A stretch of DNA of 60,453 nt, from NCBI GenBank assembly GCA_020832405.1, contig JAFIET010000016.1:1-60453 (forward strand), in the 5' to 3' direction. The notes under the pieces were generated by a model. It saw nothing but the letters and a program-made list of their open reading frames with translations, did no database searches and was not told where the DNA came from. The stretch is from Balneolales bacterium. GTDB taxonomy: Bacteria; Bacteroidota; Rhodothermia; Balneolales; Cyclonatronaceae. Position numbers and translations under genes: made by a program. Each line of letters opens with the position of its first letter. Within the stretch, counting starts at the first letter, position 1. Below are positions 1 through 8,468 of this stretch, in pieces.

Positions 1-2651
1 TCCGGGTTGAGGCCCCATGCGCCGAAATTTCCGCGCACAAAAACCTGATCGCCGGCATCGGGCTGAAAAGTACCTTCGGCCTTCATCACTGACATATCAA
101 TACGGAAGGTCACCATGCTGAACGGCCCGTCGGCTTCGAGGCCGGTGCCGTTCAGGCTCACAACGGCAGGGCTGTTTTCTGAGGTGCTTTCGATACTCAG
201 GGTGCCGGAAATTTCACCGAGCTCCATCGGGCTGAAGCTTACCACAAATTCGGTGCTTTCACCGGGGCCGAGGGTAACAAGGGCACCTTCAGCAGAGAAG
301 GAAGCTGAACTCAGGCTAAAGCCGGTAATTTCAATCGTTTCATCACCGCTGTTGGAAACCGTAACGGGCAGCTGAGCGCTTTGGCCCTGCTCCACTTCAC
401 CGAAGCTGAGGCTGCGGGGGTTGGCAATCAGGCCGTCTTCCGGACCTACAAGCAGCGAAAATTCCAGCATGGTGCTCAGGTTGGTGAGGTCGTTGCTGCG
501 AACCAGCGTTGTAGCCGTGTACTCGCCTTCTTCAATTTCGGTAGTATCGAAGGTGAGGGTGAGTTCAAGGCTTTCCCCGACGGGGATGCTGCCTGAGGCA
601 GGTGTAATCGAAGTGAGGAACAGGGAGCGCTCAACGGCGCCGATCAGCTCGATTTCACCGGTCCAGACGGAGCTGCTGCCGGTGCTCCATCCATGGCCGA
701 TCCAGATGTTCAGATCGTCGAGAAGCAGGGGCGCAGGGATGGTGATGGTGGTGTTTACGGGCGTTCCCGGTGCGCTCTGGTTTCCGGTACCCCAGGGGAT
801 GCGGGTGCCTGAAGGCCCAAAATCACTGAAACCGCCAACCTGCAGTACAACAGTTTGTGTGTTCACTTCCTCACCATTCGTGAAAATAATGGCAAGGTCG
901 CTGGCCCAGGTTTGCCCGCCGGCCTGATTAATCATAAAGTTTCCGCGCACGGCGCTGAGCTCATTTGTGAGGCCATCACCCGTTACATCAAAAAACTGTC
1001 CGCCGCTGGCAGTCAGGTTTTCAAATTCGAAGGTCACGGAAGGCAGTTCATCATTCAGAATGAACGCGTAGGTGTCGTTTGCGGTGCGGTCTTCGATCAG
1101 GGCGAGGTCGGCAGGGGTTAGCGGACCCCGGGCGCCTGTTTCCCAAAGGTGATAGCGCTGGCGGGCACGCTCGGCGGCGCGGGCCTCTTCACTCGTTGCA
1201 GGCGCTGCCATTGCGCTCAGGCCTCGGGTATTTTCAGGTGTAAAGCGCCTTTCGTTCAGGAAGGAAGGCAGCACAAAAGTGAGCAGGCCCTCGCCGGTAT
1301 TGGTGAGCGTGAGGGTTCTCTGGGTTACGCTGTTTTGCGGCATAACCAGGTCGAAGCTGGTTTCGCTGAACGTAATTCGTGGCGAGCCGTCGGTTGAGGC
1401 GTTTACCACATTGGAAACGCCCGATTCATTCCCGAAGAAGTCGCTCGCCACAATAGCGAAATAATATTCGGTTAAGGGGTCAAGGGCTTCCACCGTAAAA
1501 ACTTCAGCGGCGCCGGCCTGCAGCGGGCGGCGAACGCCTTCTACCGGAGTTGCCTCCTCAAAGTTGGAGGCGTTAATCGGGCTCTCAGAAACGCGGAGGT
1601 CGTAATTGCCGGCGCGGCCTTCATCCCCGCTGCCGCCCGGCGCGGTCCAGCTGAGGGTGATGCTGTTTTCGGTTGGGAGGCCAACAACGGCAAGATCGGT
1701 GATGGTTGCCGGCGGGATGCCGTCGTCTTCACCCGGCCCGGGAAAGCTGAGGCCGGAGTTCTCAAAAATCCAGTCCTCAAAATAGGAAACCCGCGCGTAC
1801 ATACCCATGTGGGTAGGCCCAGCACAGCCGGTACCCCAGCTGGTGATACCGGCAACCACATAGCCAACAGGGCTGCTGTCGTCGGGTACCACAAGCGGCC
1901 CGCCGCTGTCGCCCTGGCAGGCATCTACCCCGCCCACGCCCCAAAGTCCGGCGGCGAGCATATCATCGGTGATTGTAACATTGGGGTAACCCACCTGCGC
2001 CTGCTCGTTCGATACAATCGGCACTTCGGCCCATTGCAAAATAGAGGGAGCGGGCCCGCCGGAGAACAGACGTCCCCAGCCGGTAATAATGGAAGGCACG
2101 TCTTCATCTTCAAAACCAAGCAGGTTGTGCATTTCGGTAGAAATGGGGGCGATGGCAACATTGGGATCGCTGAGATCGAGCGGTTCGCCCAGGCGCAGCA
2201 GGGAGATGTCACGGCCCTGGGTTACGCTTACATATTCGGGATGATTGATAATCTGCACGGCCTGGCGATCCTGCCCGGAGGTATCGTTTTTGTTGGTAAC
2301 GCCGGCACGGATAAAGGCAGAGCCGCCGATACAGTGGGCTGCGGTGAGAATCCACTCGGCATCAATTACAGTGCCCCCGCAGTACTGAGAGCCCGCAGCG
2401 GTTACAAGGGCTACGGTCCAGGGGTAGTCGGCGATATCGGCATCTTCGCCGCCTACGATCTTACCGATGCGTAAACCAACCATCTCATACATCTGCTGAA
2501 GATGGCGGCGCTCTTCAGGGGTAAGAACGAGGGTATCAAGGTACTGGGAAATTATTTCGGGATCTTTGATAAACTGCGCTTCAGCATTTTGTGCCGGCAA
2601 AACCGTAAGCAGAAGCAAGCTAAAGAGTATTACAGTAAAAGAGTGTTTCAT
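1..2651 (-). CDS. Secreted trypsin-like serine protease with FN3 and ASH-type modules (3' end outside window)
   Basis: The reading frame starts with ATG at 2651 and stays open to the window edge (883 codons seen). A signal peptide covers about residues 1-26 (AEAQ end). A propeptide of about 38 residues ends at K64, followed by I65-V-G-G, the classic trypsinogen activation site. The S1 peptidase domain (65-290) has the catalytic triad His106 (LTAAHC), Asp148 (GRDISLLRL) and Ser249 (GDSGGP). Asp243, six residues before the serine, matches Asp189 of trypsin, and SWG and GMY glycines line the pocket, so cleavage after Lys/Arg is expected. An FN3 domain follows (about 310-400), then an ASH-like region (about 420-460), a clear choice-of-anchor-D/ASH domain (about 735-835) and the start of a module with RIDMS and VRGNFGAWG, resembling carbohydrate-binding modules of Bacteroidota secreted proteins. 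A T9SS sorting domain may follow outside the window; that is inference. Confidence 0.9.
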   Translation of the reverse strand, partial: MKHSFTVILFSLLLLTVLPAQNAEAQFIKDPEIISQYLDTLVLTPEERRHLQQMYEMVGLRIGKIVGGEDADIADYPWTVALVTAAGSQYCGGTVIDAEWILTAAHCIGGSAFIRAGVTNKNDTSGQDRQAVQIINHPEYVSVTQGRDISLLRLGEPLDLSDPNVAIAPISTEMHNLLGFEDEDVPSIITGWGRLFSGGPAPSILQWAEVPIVSNEQAQVGYPNVTITDDMLAAGLWGVGGVDACQGDSGGPLVVPDDSSPVGYVVAGITSWGTGCAGPTHMGMYARVSYFEDWIFENSGLSFPGPGEDDGIPPATITDLAVVGLPTENSITLSWTAPGGSGDEGRAGNYDLRVSESPINASNFEEATPVEGVRRPLQAGAAEVFTVEALDPLTEYYFAIVASDFFGNESGVSNVVNASTDGSPRITFSETSFDLVMPQNSVTQRTLTLTNTGEGLLTFVLPSFLNERRFTPENTRGLSAMAAPATSEEARAAERARQRYHLWETGARGPLTPADLALIEDRTANDTYAFILNDELPSVTFEFENLTASGGQFFDVTGDGLTNELSAVRGNFMINQAGGQTWASDLAIIFTNGEEVNTQTVVLQVGGFSDFGPSGTRIPWGTGNQSAPGTPVNTTITIPAPLLLDDLNIWIGHGWSTGSSSVWTGEIELIGAVERSLFLTSITPASGSIPVGESLELTLTFDTTEIEEGEYTATTLVRSNDLTNLSTMLEFSLLVGPEDGLIANPRSLSFGEVEQGQSAQLPVTVSNSGDETIEITGFSLSSASFSAEGALVTLGPGESTEFVVSFSPMELGEISGTLSIESTSENSPAVVSLNGTGLEADGPFSMVTFRIDMSVMKAEGTFQPDAGDQVFVRGNFGAWGLNP

Positions 2652-3264
2652 CAGATTGAGTTGTGGTTAATGATAGCGATGAACTGTACCCTACAGCAAT
2701 AAAATCATGCTGTCTGTAGCTATACAGGGAGCTATAATGTTGGCTTTTCTTATGGCTTTTGCTCTGTCGCAGCCTGAGTATTCGGGGCAGGTAAAGTCAG
2801 TTTACGCAGAAATGGGTACAGCTTTAAATGTTAGTTAAACACCATATGTTTTACAAGTAAAAAAAGCAAGCTTAATGGATAAGCCGCTTTATCGCGAACG
2901 GTAGCAGTTCACGGGTAATTGGTTAATTATGGTAGGCCAAAAACTGAAAAGCGCTTTTCTGTTAAGGGTTGAAATGCGCAGAAAAAAAGAATTTCGGGAG
3001 CTTTCTTTGGAAGCGGTTTTGTGTTTACTGAGTGTGCTTCAGGGCAGCATGAGCATAGTTTTGGCGAAATAGTACCTGAAATTGCCCTCATAAAAGCTTA
3101 AATTCACATACTGTTATTAGATTATGGCCTATGCAATTACAGCTCCCTGATGTAATGCAGCTTAACCTCTTTCACCCCCCATTTTACACGACACTTGCCG
3201 GGCCGTATGCCGGCATAAACCAATACGCAAAACTACTTTTGGATTTGAAGGACGCACTGATGAT
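2652..3264. other. Intergenic region between divergent protease and transporter
   Basis: About 610 bases with no convincing gene. It must hold the promoters for the leftward protease and the rightward transporter. The only structured element I see is a perfect 12-base palindrome at 3206-3217. TACTTTTG at 3234-3241 fits the Bacteroidota -7 consensus TAnnTTTG, but no matching upstream -33 element is obvious, so this is weak. Confidence 0.5.
3206..3217. promoter_or_regulatory. Perfect palindrome upstream of the SLC13 transporter
   Basis: TATGCCGGCATA is a perfect 12-base palindrome that starts 59 bases before the transporter ATG. It lies just upstream of a possible -7 element (TACTTTTG, 3234-3241). 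It could be an operator for a dimeric regulator; no regulator is encoded nearby except the receiver protein downstream, which has no DNA-binding domain. Confidence 0.3.
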
Positions 3265-4902
3265 ATGAGAAAAAAAGAGAAACGTTTCCCCGACTGGACG
3301 AAAACAGTTGTGGGCCTGTGCCTGGGCTTGATTGGCTTTATGATTCCCCTTTTTGTTCACTTCGACGGGCTTTCGTTTGCCGGCCATCTCACTTTGGGGA
3401 TATTCCTGGTTGCGGCGTCGTTCTGGATGCTGGAGCCCATCCCCATTTATGCAACTTCCATGCTGGTTATTTTCCTGCAAATTGTGCTGCTGAGCACGCA
3501 GGGGCCGCTTTTTCAGGATTCATCCCTGCCGGAGTTTCAGCTTGAAGCGGCCGCACAGGAGCAGGTCTGGCAGGTGCCCGATTCGGCCGTTGACGGCAAT
3601 CAGCTCTGGCTTCGAAAGGGGGCAAGGAGTTCCGAGGCGATTCAGATAGAAGTGGTTGAAAGCGAAGCCGGTTTCACCTTTGTGCGCAGCGGAGAGCTGA
3701 GCGAAGGCACTGCCATTGTTTCGGATGTGAACCACAAACTGGTAGGCTACACCCCGGCATCATACACCCTATTTTTGGGTACGCTCGCGAGCCCCATCAT
3801 CATTCTGTTCCTCGGCGGTTTCATGCTTGCGGCAGCCGCAGTGAAATACAACCTTGATAAGAACCTTACCAACGTGCTGCTCAAACCCTTCGGTCAGAAA
3901 CCGATGTTCATTATTCTCGGTTTGATGCTGGTAACGGCCGTACTATCAGCTTTTATGAGCAACACGGCTACTACTGCGATGATGATGACGGTCGCCATCC
4001 CCATCGCCCTGCAGATTGACACGAAAGATAAATTCCGGATTATTCTTGCCCTCAGTATCCCGATTGCGGCCAACCTTGGCGGTATGGCTACGCCGATCGG
4101 AACCCCGCCCAACGCCATCGTGATTTCGGCGCTCAATCAGCAGGGCATACAGCTGGCTTTCGGTACCTGGATGCTGATCGCAACGCCGCTGGTAATTGTA
4201 ATGCTGCTGGCCGCATGGGGGCTGATGCGCTTTTTCTACCCGCCAACGGTAACAAGTTTTAAGCTACAGCTCGACAGCGCCTTTGAGAAATCGCCCAAAG
4301 CGATCATCATGTACGCTGTTTTTGCACTTACGGTGCTGTTGTGGGTTACCGAGGCGCAGCACGGCATACCGAGCGGCATGGTCGCTTTCCTGCCGATTAT
4401 GGCCCTCACCGTGAGCAGCGTACTCGAGAAAGAAGACATCCGGAAGCTTCCCTGGGAAGTGCTCTGGCTGGTAGCCGGCGGTATTTCGCTCGGCCTTTCG
4501 ATGGAAAACACAGGCCTGGCCGTATGGCTGGTTTCCAGCATCAGCTGGGATGTGCTGCCGCAGATTATGCTGCTGCTGGTGTTCGGCTTTGTAGCCCTGA
4601 TGCTTTCCAACTTCCTGAGCAATACTGTAACCGCAACGCTGCTCATTCCGCTGGCCGTGAGCATGGGTACCTCGGGTATAGCCGGTGAAGGCTTCAGCCT
4701 GGTTATTTCAGCCGTGCTTATCGGTATGGCCTGTAACATGGCGATGCTGCTGCCTATTTCTACCCCGCCTAATGCTATTGCCATGAGTACCGGTTATATT
4801 AAAACAGCCGATATGGTTAAAATCGGCGGCATAATCGGGATTATTGGCCTGTTTGTGGCGCTTGCCTACGCGGTGCTGTTCTGGCCTGCCGTTCTTTTAT
4901 AA
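3265..4902 (+). CDS. SLC13/DASS-family anion symporter with a soluble insert
   Basis: A 545-residue integral membrane protein of the divalent anion:sodium symporter family (dicarboxylates, sulfate or phosphate; the substrate cannot be read from sequence). The two inverted repeats each carry the SNT signature (SNTAT at 232-236, SNTVTATL at 452-459) and the paired Pro-Asn loops (GTPPN 279-283, STPPN 499-503) that bind sodium and carboxylate in VcINDY-type carriers. After the second membrane helix there is an extra soluble segment of about 85 residues (about 82-165). Its pattern at 101-160 (VPDSAV, then QLWLRKG, IEVVESEAGFTFVRSG, LSEGTAIV) resembles the membrane-proximal domain of RND/HlyD membrane fusion proteins. 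AAGGA at 3248-3252 may serve as ribosome binding site. The stop is 20 bases before the receiver gene, suggesting co-transcription and a functional link. Confidence 0.88.
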   Translation: MRKKEKRFPDWTKTVVGLCLGLIGFMIPLFVHFDGLSFAGHLTLGIFLVAASFWMLEPIPIYATSMLVIFLQIVLLSTQGPLFQDSSLPEFQLEAAAQEQVWQVPDSAVDGNQLWLRKGARSSEAIQIEVVESEAGFTFVRSGELSEGTAIVSDVNHKLVGYTPASYTLFLGTLASPIIILFLGGFMLAAAAVKYNLDKNLTNVLLKPFGQKPMFIILGLMLVTAVLSAFMSNTATTAMMMTVAIPIALQIDTKDKFRIILALSIPIAANLGGMATPIGTPPNAIVISALNQQGIQLAFGTWMLIATPLVIVMLLAAWGLMRFFYPPTVTSFKLQLDSAFEKSPKAIIMYAVFALTVLLWVTEAQHGIPSGMVAFLPIMALTVSSVLEKEDIRKLPWEVLWLVAGGISLGLSMENTGLAVWLVSSISWDVLPQIMLLLVFGFVALMLSNFLSNTVTATLLIPLAVSMGTSGIAGEGFSLVISAVLIGMACNMAMLLPISTPPNAIAMSTGYIKTADMVKIGGIIGIIGLFVALAYAVLFWPAVLL

Positions 4903-4922
4903 ACATTTGAGGAGACTGACCT

Positions 4923-5420
4923 ATGTCAACAATTTATATTTTATGTGTTGAAGATGAGCCCGAAGTTCTGGACGTTGTTGTTCGCGACCTCGCAGCGCTC
5001 GAAGACGTTTTCCCTATCGAAATGGCGGTTTCTGCTGAAGAAGCCCGTCAGATCATCAAAGAAATCGAGGAGAACGGTGATAAAATCGGCCTTGCCATCT
5101 GCGATCACGTAATGCCCGGAGATAAGGGCGTTGAGCTGATGATTGAGATGCAGAACGAGCCCTTCACCGAGCGCACCCGCAAGGTGCTGCTCACCGGGCA
5201 GGCCGGCCTCGATGCTACCATCGAAGCCGTTAACCATGCCCGACTCAACCGCTACATCGCAAAACCCTGGGATCCCGAAAATCTCATGAAAGTTGCCATT
5301 GATGAACTCACAACCTATGTGATTGAGGCAGAAAAAAACCTGCTTCCGTTCATGAGTTCGCTCGATGCACGGCGGCTTCAGGAGGCGATCCGTGCCAGAG
5401 GCAGCATATCTGATTATTAA
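4923..5420 (+). CDS. Stand-alone response regulator receiver protein
   Basis: A 165-residue CheY-like protein. The acidic pocket is E10-D11 (CVEDEP), the phosphoacceptor is D61 (ICDHVMPG), the switch threonine is T91 (LLTGQ) and the conserved lysine is K114 (YIAKPW). The KPW ending is typical of receivers paired with large hybrid or cNMP-type kinases. After the receiver only about 35 residues remain (helical, ending RARGSISDY), so there is no DNA-binding or enzymatic output; it probably acts by protein contact or as a phosphorelay step. A good GAGGAG Shine-Dalgarno lies just before the start. It sits between the SLC13 transporter and a histidine kinase, its likely phosphodonor. Confidence 0.9.
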   Translation: MSTIYILCVEDEPEVLDVVVRDLAALEDVFPIEMAVSAEEARQIIKEIEENGDKIGLAICDHVMPGDKGVELMIEMQNEPFTERTRKVLLTGQAGLDATIEAVNHARLNRYIAKPWDPENLMKVAIDELTTYVIEAEKNLLPFMSSLDARRLQEAIRARGSISDY

Positions 5421-5522
5421 CGCTGTGCATGTTTCCCGGTTCAATGAGGCCTGCTTTATGAGCAGGCTTCACTCCGTGATGCTCAGTCAGGATTTCTGAA
5501 GATTGTAAACCGTACTAAATTT

Positions 5523-7055
5523 ATGGCAGGTGATGAAAGCCGCATGCGGCTGCTAAAAAATTCACGGGAAAGGGTGAAAGGTCAGATTCCGCCCCTCGAG
5601 TTTGGTTCTGCAGGCCGCAGACTCGATAAAGAAGCGTTTGTAAAAGCAATTAAGGAGCTTTTGCCGGGTTCGGAACTGCTTTCGCGGCATCATCAGGTGT
5701 ATGAGGAAGGAGAGGTCATTCTTCGTGAAAATCAGGAAAACCGCCGCCTTTTTGTGATTCTGACCGGCTATGTGAAGCAGCTCAAGAAGCATGATGATTT
5801 CGAGATAGCCATAGACCTGCAGGGCCCGGGTGATTTTATGGGATTGCTATCATTCACGACCGGGCAGCCCGTTTTTACGACCGCCCGCGCAAGTGGCAGG
5901 GTGGAAGTGCTTCGGGTGGGGCAGTCATCCCTCGATAAAATTCAGGACAGCTACCCGGAAATCAGCAAGGTGATTCAGGGCCTAATCTTCTATAACCTGA
6001 GCGAGCGCTACCGGCGTGTGGTAACCCTGCACATGGAAATTGCACAGCTCTCGCGCGAGCTCGAAAAAGAGCGCAACACTCTGCGCAATACCATCACCGA
6101 GCTGGAGCAAACGCGCAACCTACTCATCAATCAGGAAAAAATGGCGACCCTGGGTGAGCTCACTGCCGGGCTTGCGCACGAAATCAACAACCCGGCATCG
6201 GCCCTGCTGCGCTCGGTTGACTACCTCACCCGCGTGCTGCCCGAAATGGCCGAGCAGGCCGGTGCCCTGCCCGATACCGGCATGGTGCGTACCTTCCTGG
6301 AAGCAGGCCTCAACCGCGAAGTGCAAAGCACAGACGATCAGCGCAATAAAATGCGGGAAATTCAGAAAAAGTACCCGCATCTAAACCGCTCAACCGTTCG
6401 GGATATGGCCGAGCTGAATACCGAAATGCTGGCCAAAATTGATTCCTTCGCCCAAAACAGCGATAAGCCGCGCTCACTGCGGCTGCTGCTCGACAGCCAT
6501 CAGGCCGGAGTATTTTTGGGCAGCATCAAACTTTCAACCGGCAGGATTGGTCATCTCGTGAAAAGCCTGAAAAGCTACAGCCGTGATTCGCGGGCGGAGC
6601 CTGAAGTGGCAGACATCCGCCTCGGCATTCAGGAAACCCTCATGATTATCGGAAACCGCCTGCGCGATATTGAGGTGAGTGTTAATCTGCCCGAAATCCC
6701 GATGGTGCGCTGCTATGTGGGCGAGCTGAACCAGGTCTGGACCAACATCGTTATTAATGCCTGCGATGCGATGGATGATACGGGCAGGCTTTACATCAAC
6801 TGCGGCACCTCGGCAAACGATATGGTCTGGGTTACCATTGCCGATTCAGGGCCGGGGGTTCCGGACAACCTGAAAGCGAAAATCTTTGATTCCAGCTTCA
6901 CAACCAAAACAGCCGGCGGCGAATTCGGCCTGGGGATTGGCCTCGCCATCACCCGTAGCATCATCCAGAAGCACAGCGGTACCATAAGCGTGCGGGATCG
7001 TATGGGCGGCGGAGCCGAGTTCATCATTCACCTTCCCGTTTACAAAAAAATATAG
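5523..7055 (+). CDS. Soluble histidine kinase with N-terminal cyclic-nucleotide-binding-like domain
   Basis: A 510-residue protein with no membrane helix. Residues about 50-165 form a cNMP-binding/Crp-type beta-roll (RLFVILTGYVKQ, GPGDFMGLLSF). A coiled coil (about 170-210, rich in Glu/Arg/Leu) leads into HisKA with phosphoacceptor H219 in GLAHEINNP. The second HisKA helix appears only at about 340-360 (RIGHLVKSLKSYSR), so roughly 100 residues are inserted in the hairpin. The ATPase domain has N412 (NACDAM), D441 (DSGPGVPD) and FGLGIGLAI. It phosphorylates, presumably, the receiver encoded 102 bases upstream. The domain order cNMP-coiled coil-HisKA-HATPase is known in Bacteroidota and cyanobacteria. 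The ligand of the beta-roll is unknown; the Arg that contacts cyclic-nucleotide phosphate is not evident, so it may be a structural or protein-binding fold. Confidence 0.9.
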   Translation: MAGDESRMRLLKNSRERVKGQIPPLEFGSAGRRLDKEAFVKAIKELLPGSELLSRHHQVYEEGEVILRENQENRRLFVILTGYVKQLKKHDDFEIAIDLQGPGDFMGLLSFTTGQPVFTTARASGRVEVLRVGQSSLDKIQDSYPEISKVIQGLIFYNLSERYRRVVTLHMEIAQLSRELEKERNTLRNTITELEQTRNLLINQEKMATLGELTAGLAHEINNPASALLRSVDYLTRVLPEMAEQAGALPDTGMVRTFLEAGLNREVQSTDDQRNKMREIQKKYPHLNRSTVRDMAELNTEMLAKIDSFAQNSDKPRSLRLLLDSHQAGVFLGSIKLSTGRIGHLVKSLKSYSRDSRAEPEVADIRLGIQETLMIIGNRLRDIEVSVNLPEIPMVRCYVGELNQVWTNIVINACDAMDDTGRLYINCGTSANDMVWVTIADSGPGVPDNLKAKIFDSSFTTKTAGGEFGLGIGLAITRSIIQKHSGTISVRDRMGGGAEFIIHLPVYKKI

Positions 7056-7133
7056 CGGTCAGTCCGTCATTTTATCGCATAAGGTCACACAACGGTCTGC
7101 GAACGGCTGATAACTTAGTTGTGGGGATGATGC

Positions 7134-7472
7134 TCAGCAGTTGCCTCTGGTGCCCATAAACCCGGGCACTTTCTGGCGTGGCACAATCCGGGCTTCCGCA
7201 GTTTTTCGGAACCAGCCTTTTTTTAGCATGAGGGAAACCTGTGCAGCAGGGGGCAGCCGCAGCTCCGCTGAAACAAATATGGTTACACCGTCCTGACTAT
7301 ATTCGGCAAAGGACGGGTCTTTTTTTGTGTTTTCCGGTATGATATCGGCCTGAGGCTTATCCTCCTGATCTCCCGGAAGCAGGCGTAATACAGCGCCGGA
7401 ATCCATTAGGTGAAACAGCAGTGCAGGTTCAAGAAAAAAAAGGGGGCGGGTAAGCGGGGTATGTGGCTCCAT
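7134..7472 (-). CDS. Small hypothetical protein
   Basis: A 112-residue frame starting at ATG 7472. I do not recognise the family. The sequence is soluble, with no signal peptide or membrane helix; it has a run of hydrophobic residues early (LFFLEPALLFHLMDSG) and a basic C-terminus. It sits alone, opposite to the kinase (convergent) and divergent from the thioredoxin gene. The amino-acid composition looks natural and no longer frame competes on the other strand, which is why I keep it; it could still be spurious. Confidence 0.5.
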   Translation of the reverse strand: MEPHTPLTRPLFFLEPALLFHLMDSGAVLRLLPGDQEDKPQADIIPENTKKDPSFAEYSQDGVTIFVSAELRLPPAAQVSLMLKKGWFRKTAEARIVPRQKVPGFMGTRGNC

Positions 7473-7831
7473 GGCAAATAGAAAAAATAAAATTTGGGAT
7501 ATGCGATTTGGGATTTGCTATGTACAGTAAAAAATGAGTTCAGGTCTGAGCGTTCAGATAAGTAAGTAAATTTTGACAGGAGCTAAAACTCCGGGCTGCT
7601 GCAAAAAGCAATCAGGAGTTTCGAATTATTTTCCGGCATCCCCAAAGGCATTCACTGCTTCTTGTATAATCAGGTAATTAATAAACTTATATTTAGCCCA
7701 TAGAAAGAGGCTGAAATTAGGGCCGTTATTTCCGGGAAGAAATATTTGGTTTTGCTTCAAACAAATTGTTATTTGTTACAATTGCGTCAAAAAACTCAAA
7801 TCTATCTATCTTAAGCACAGATTTTGCCATT
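7473..7831. other. Intergenic region upstream of the thioredoxin gene
   Basis: About 360 bases between a minus-strand orphan and the TlpA-like gene. It holds the tandem 14-base repeat at 7492-7519 and AT-rich sequence that should contain the promoter for the TlpA-DUF6029-Omp28 genes. I see no other gene or clear hairpin. Confidence 0.4.
7492..7519. repeat. Two tandem copies of a 14-base repeat
   Basis: ATTTGGGATATGCG at 7492-7505 is followed directly by ATTTGGGATTTGCT at 7506-7519 (12 of 14 positions equal). It lies just upstream of the small minus-strand gene. GGGATTTG-rich short repeats of this style occur between genes in Bacteroidota; no function is claimed. Confidence 0.55.
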
Positions 7832-8371
7832 ATGATCTGTAAGTTATATCTCCTTAACAAGTTAGGTCGTACCCTTTTTCTGTTCCTGCTGGTAACCATG
7901 TTTGCAGGCTTCATCACCAATGAAAAGGTGTTCGCACAGTCTGATACGATTGTAAACTTCACCCTCGAAGATCTTGAAGGTAACCGGCATAGTTTACAGC
8001 AGTATCTGGATAAAGGGCCTGTTTACATTAGTTTTTTTGCGATGTGGTGTCAGCCCTGTCTTCATAAACTTCGCACCTTAAAACCAGTTTGGGATGCCTA
8101 TCGTGAGGCAGGCTTCACGCTGCTGGTGATAAACACCGATACGCCGAACAGCCTGTCACGAGTGGAGTCGTACTGGCGGAGTCAGCGTTACGACATGCCT
8201 CTGTTACTCGACCCAAGCGCCCGGGTGTTTGAGCAGATGAACGGCCGGAGCCTGCCTTATGCGCTCATGGTTGCTCAGGATGGCACCATTGTTCAGGTCG
8301 ATTCCGGTTTTCTTCCCGGCGATGAGCGTAAAATTGAGACCCTCGTTCAACAGTTGCTCGCCGCTGAGTAG
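7832..8371 (+). CDS. TlpA-like thioredoxin-fold protein, exported
   Basis: A 179-residue protein when started at ATG 7832; an upstream ATG at 7766 would add 22 residues before the signal sequence and is less likely. A hydrophobic signal segment (about 13-28) ends near VFAQS. The mature part is an AhpC/TSA-Redoxin type thioredoxin fold with the redox motif W-C73-Q-P-C76 (FAMWCQPCLHKL) and a cis-proline in SLPYAL. It likely acts in the periplasm as a disulfide reductase, in the manner of TlpA/ResA. It is followed by a DUF6029 outer-membrane protein and an Omp28-like protein that has its own CPPC motif, so it may reduce or deliver electrons to that partner (inference). Confidence 0.88.
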   Translation: MICKLYLLNKLGRTLFLFLLVTMFAGFITNEKVFAQSDTIVNFTLEDLEGNRHSLQQYLDKGPVYISFFAMWCQPCLHKLRTLKPVWDAYREAGFTLLVINTDTPNSLSRVESYWRSQRYDMPLLLDPSARVFEQMNGRSLPYALMVAQDGTIVQVDSGFLPGDERKIETLVQQLLAAE

Positions 8372-8468
8372 GGTTCTGTGTTTAGTTTTGTTAACAGGCC
8401 ATTGCTAGGGTAAAACAAGCGGCTTGTTATATTGCGTTTCCTAACGTTAACAGTTTAAGTATTTGTTC

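Noticed and set aside
1809-2474. A 221-codon open frame on the plus strand
   Set aside because: It is antisense to the catalytic domain of the trypsin-like protease, whose triad and activation site are plain.
4236-4784. A 182-codon open frame on the minus strand
   Set aside because: Antisense to the SLC13 transporter in the GC-rich second half; low-complexity Ser/Thr/Ile composition.
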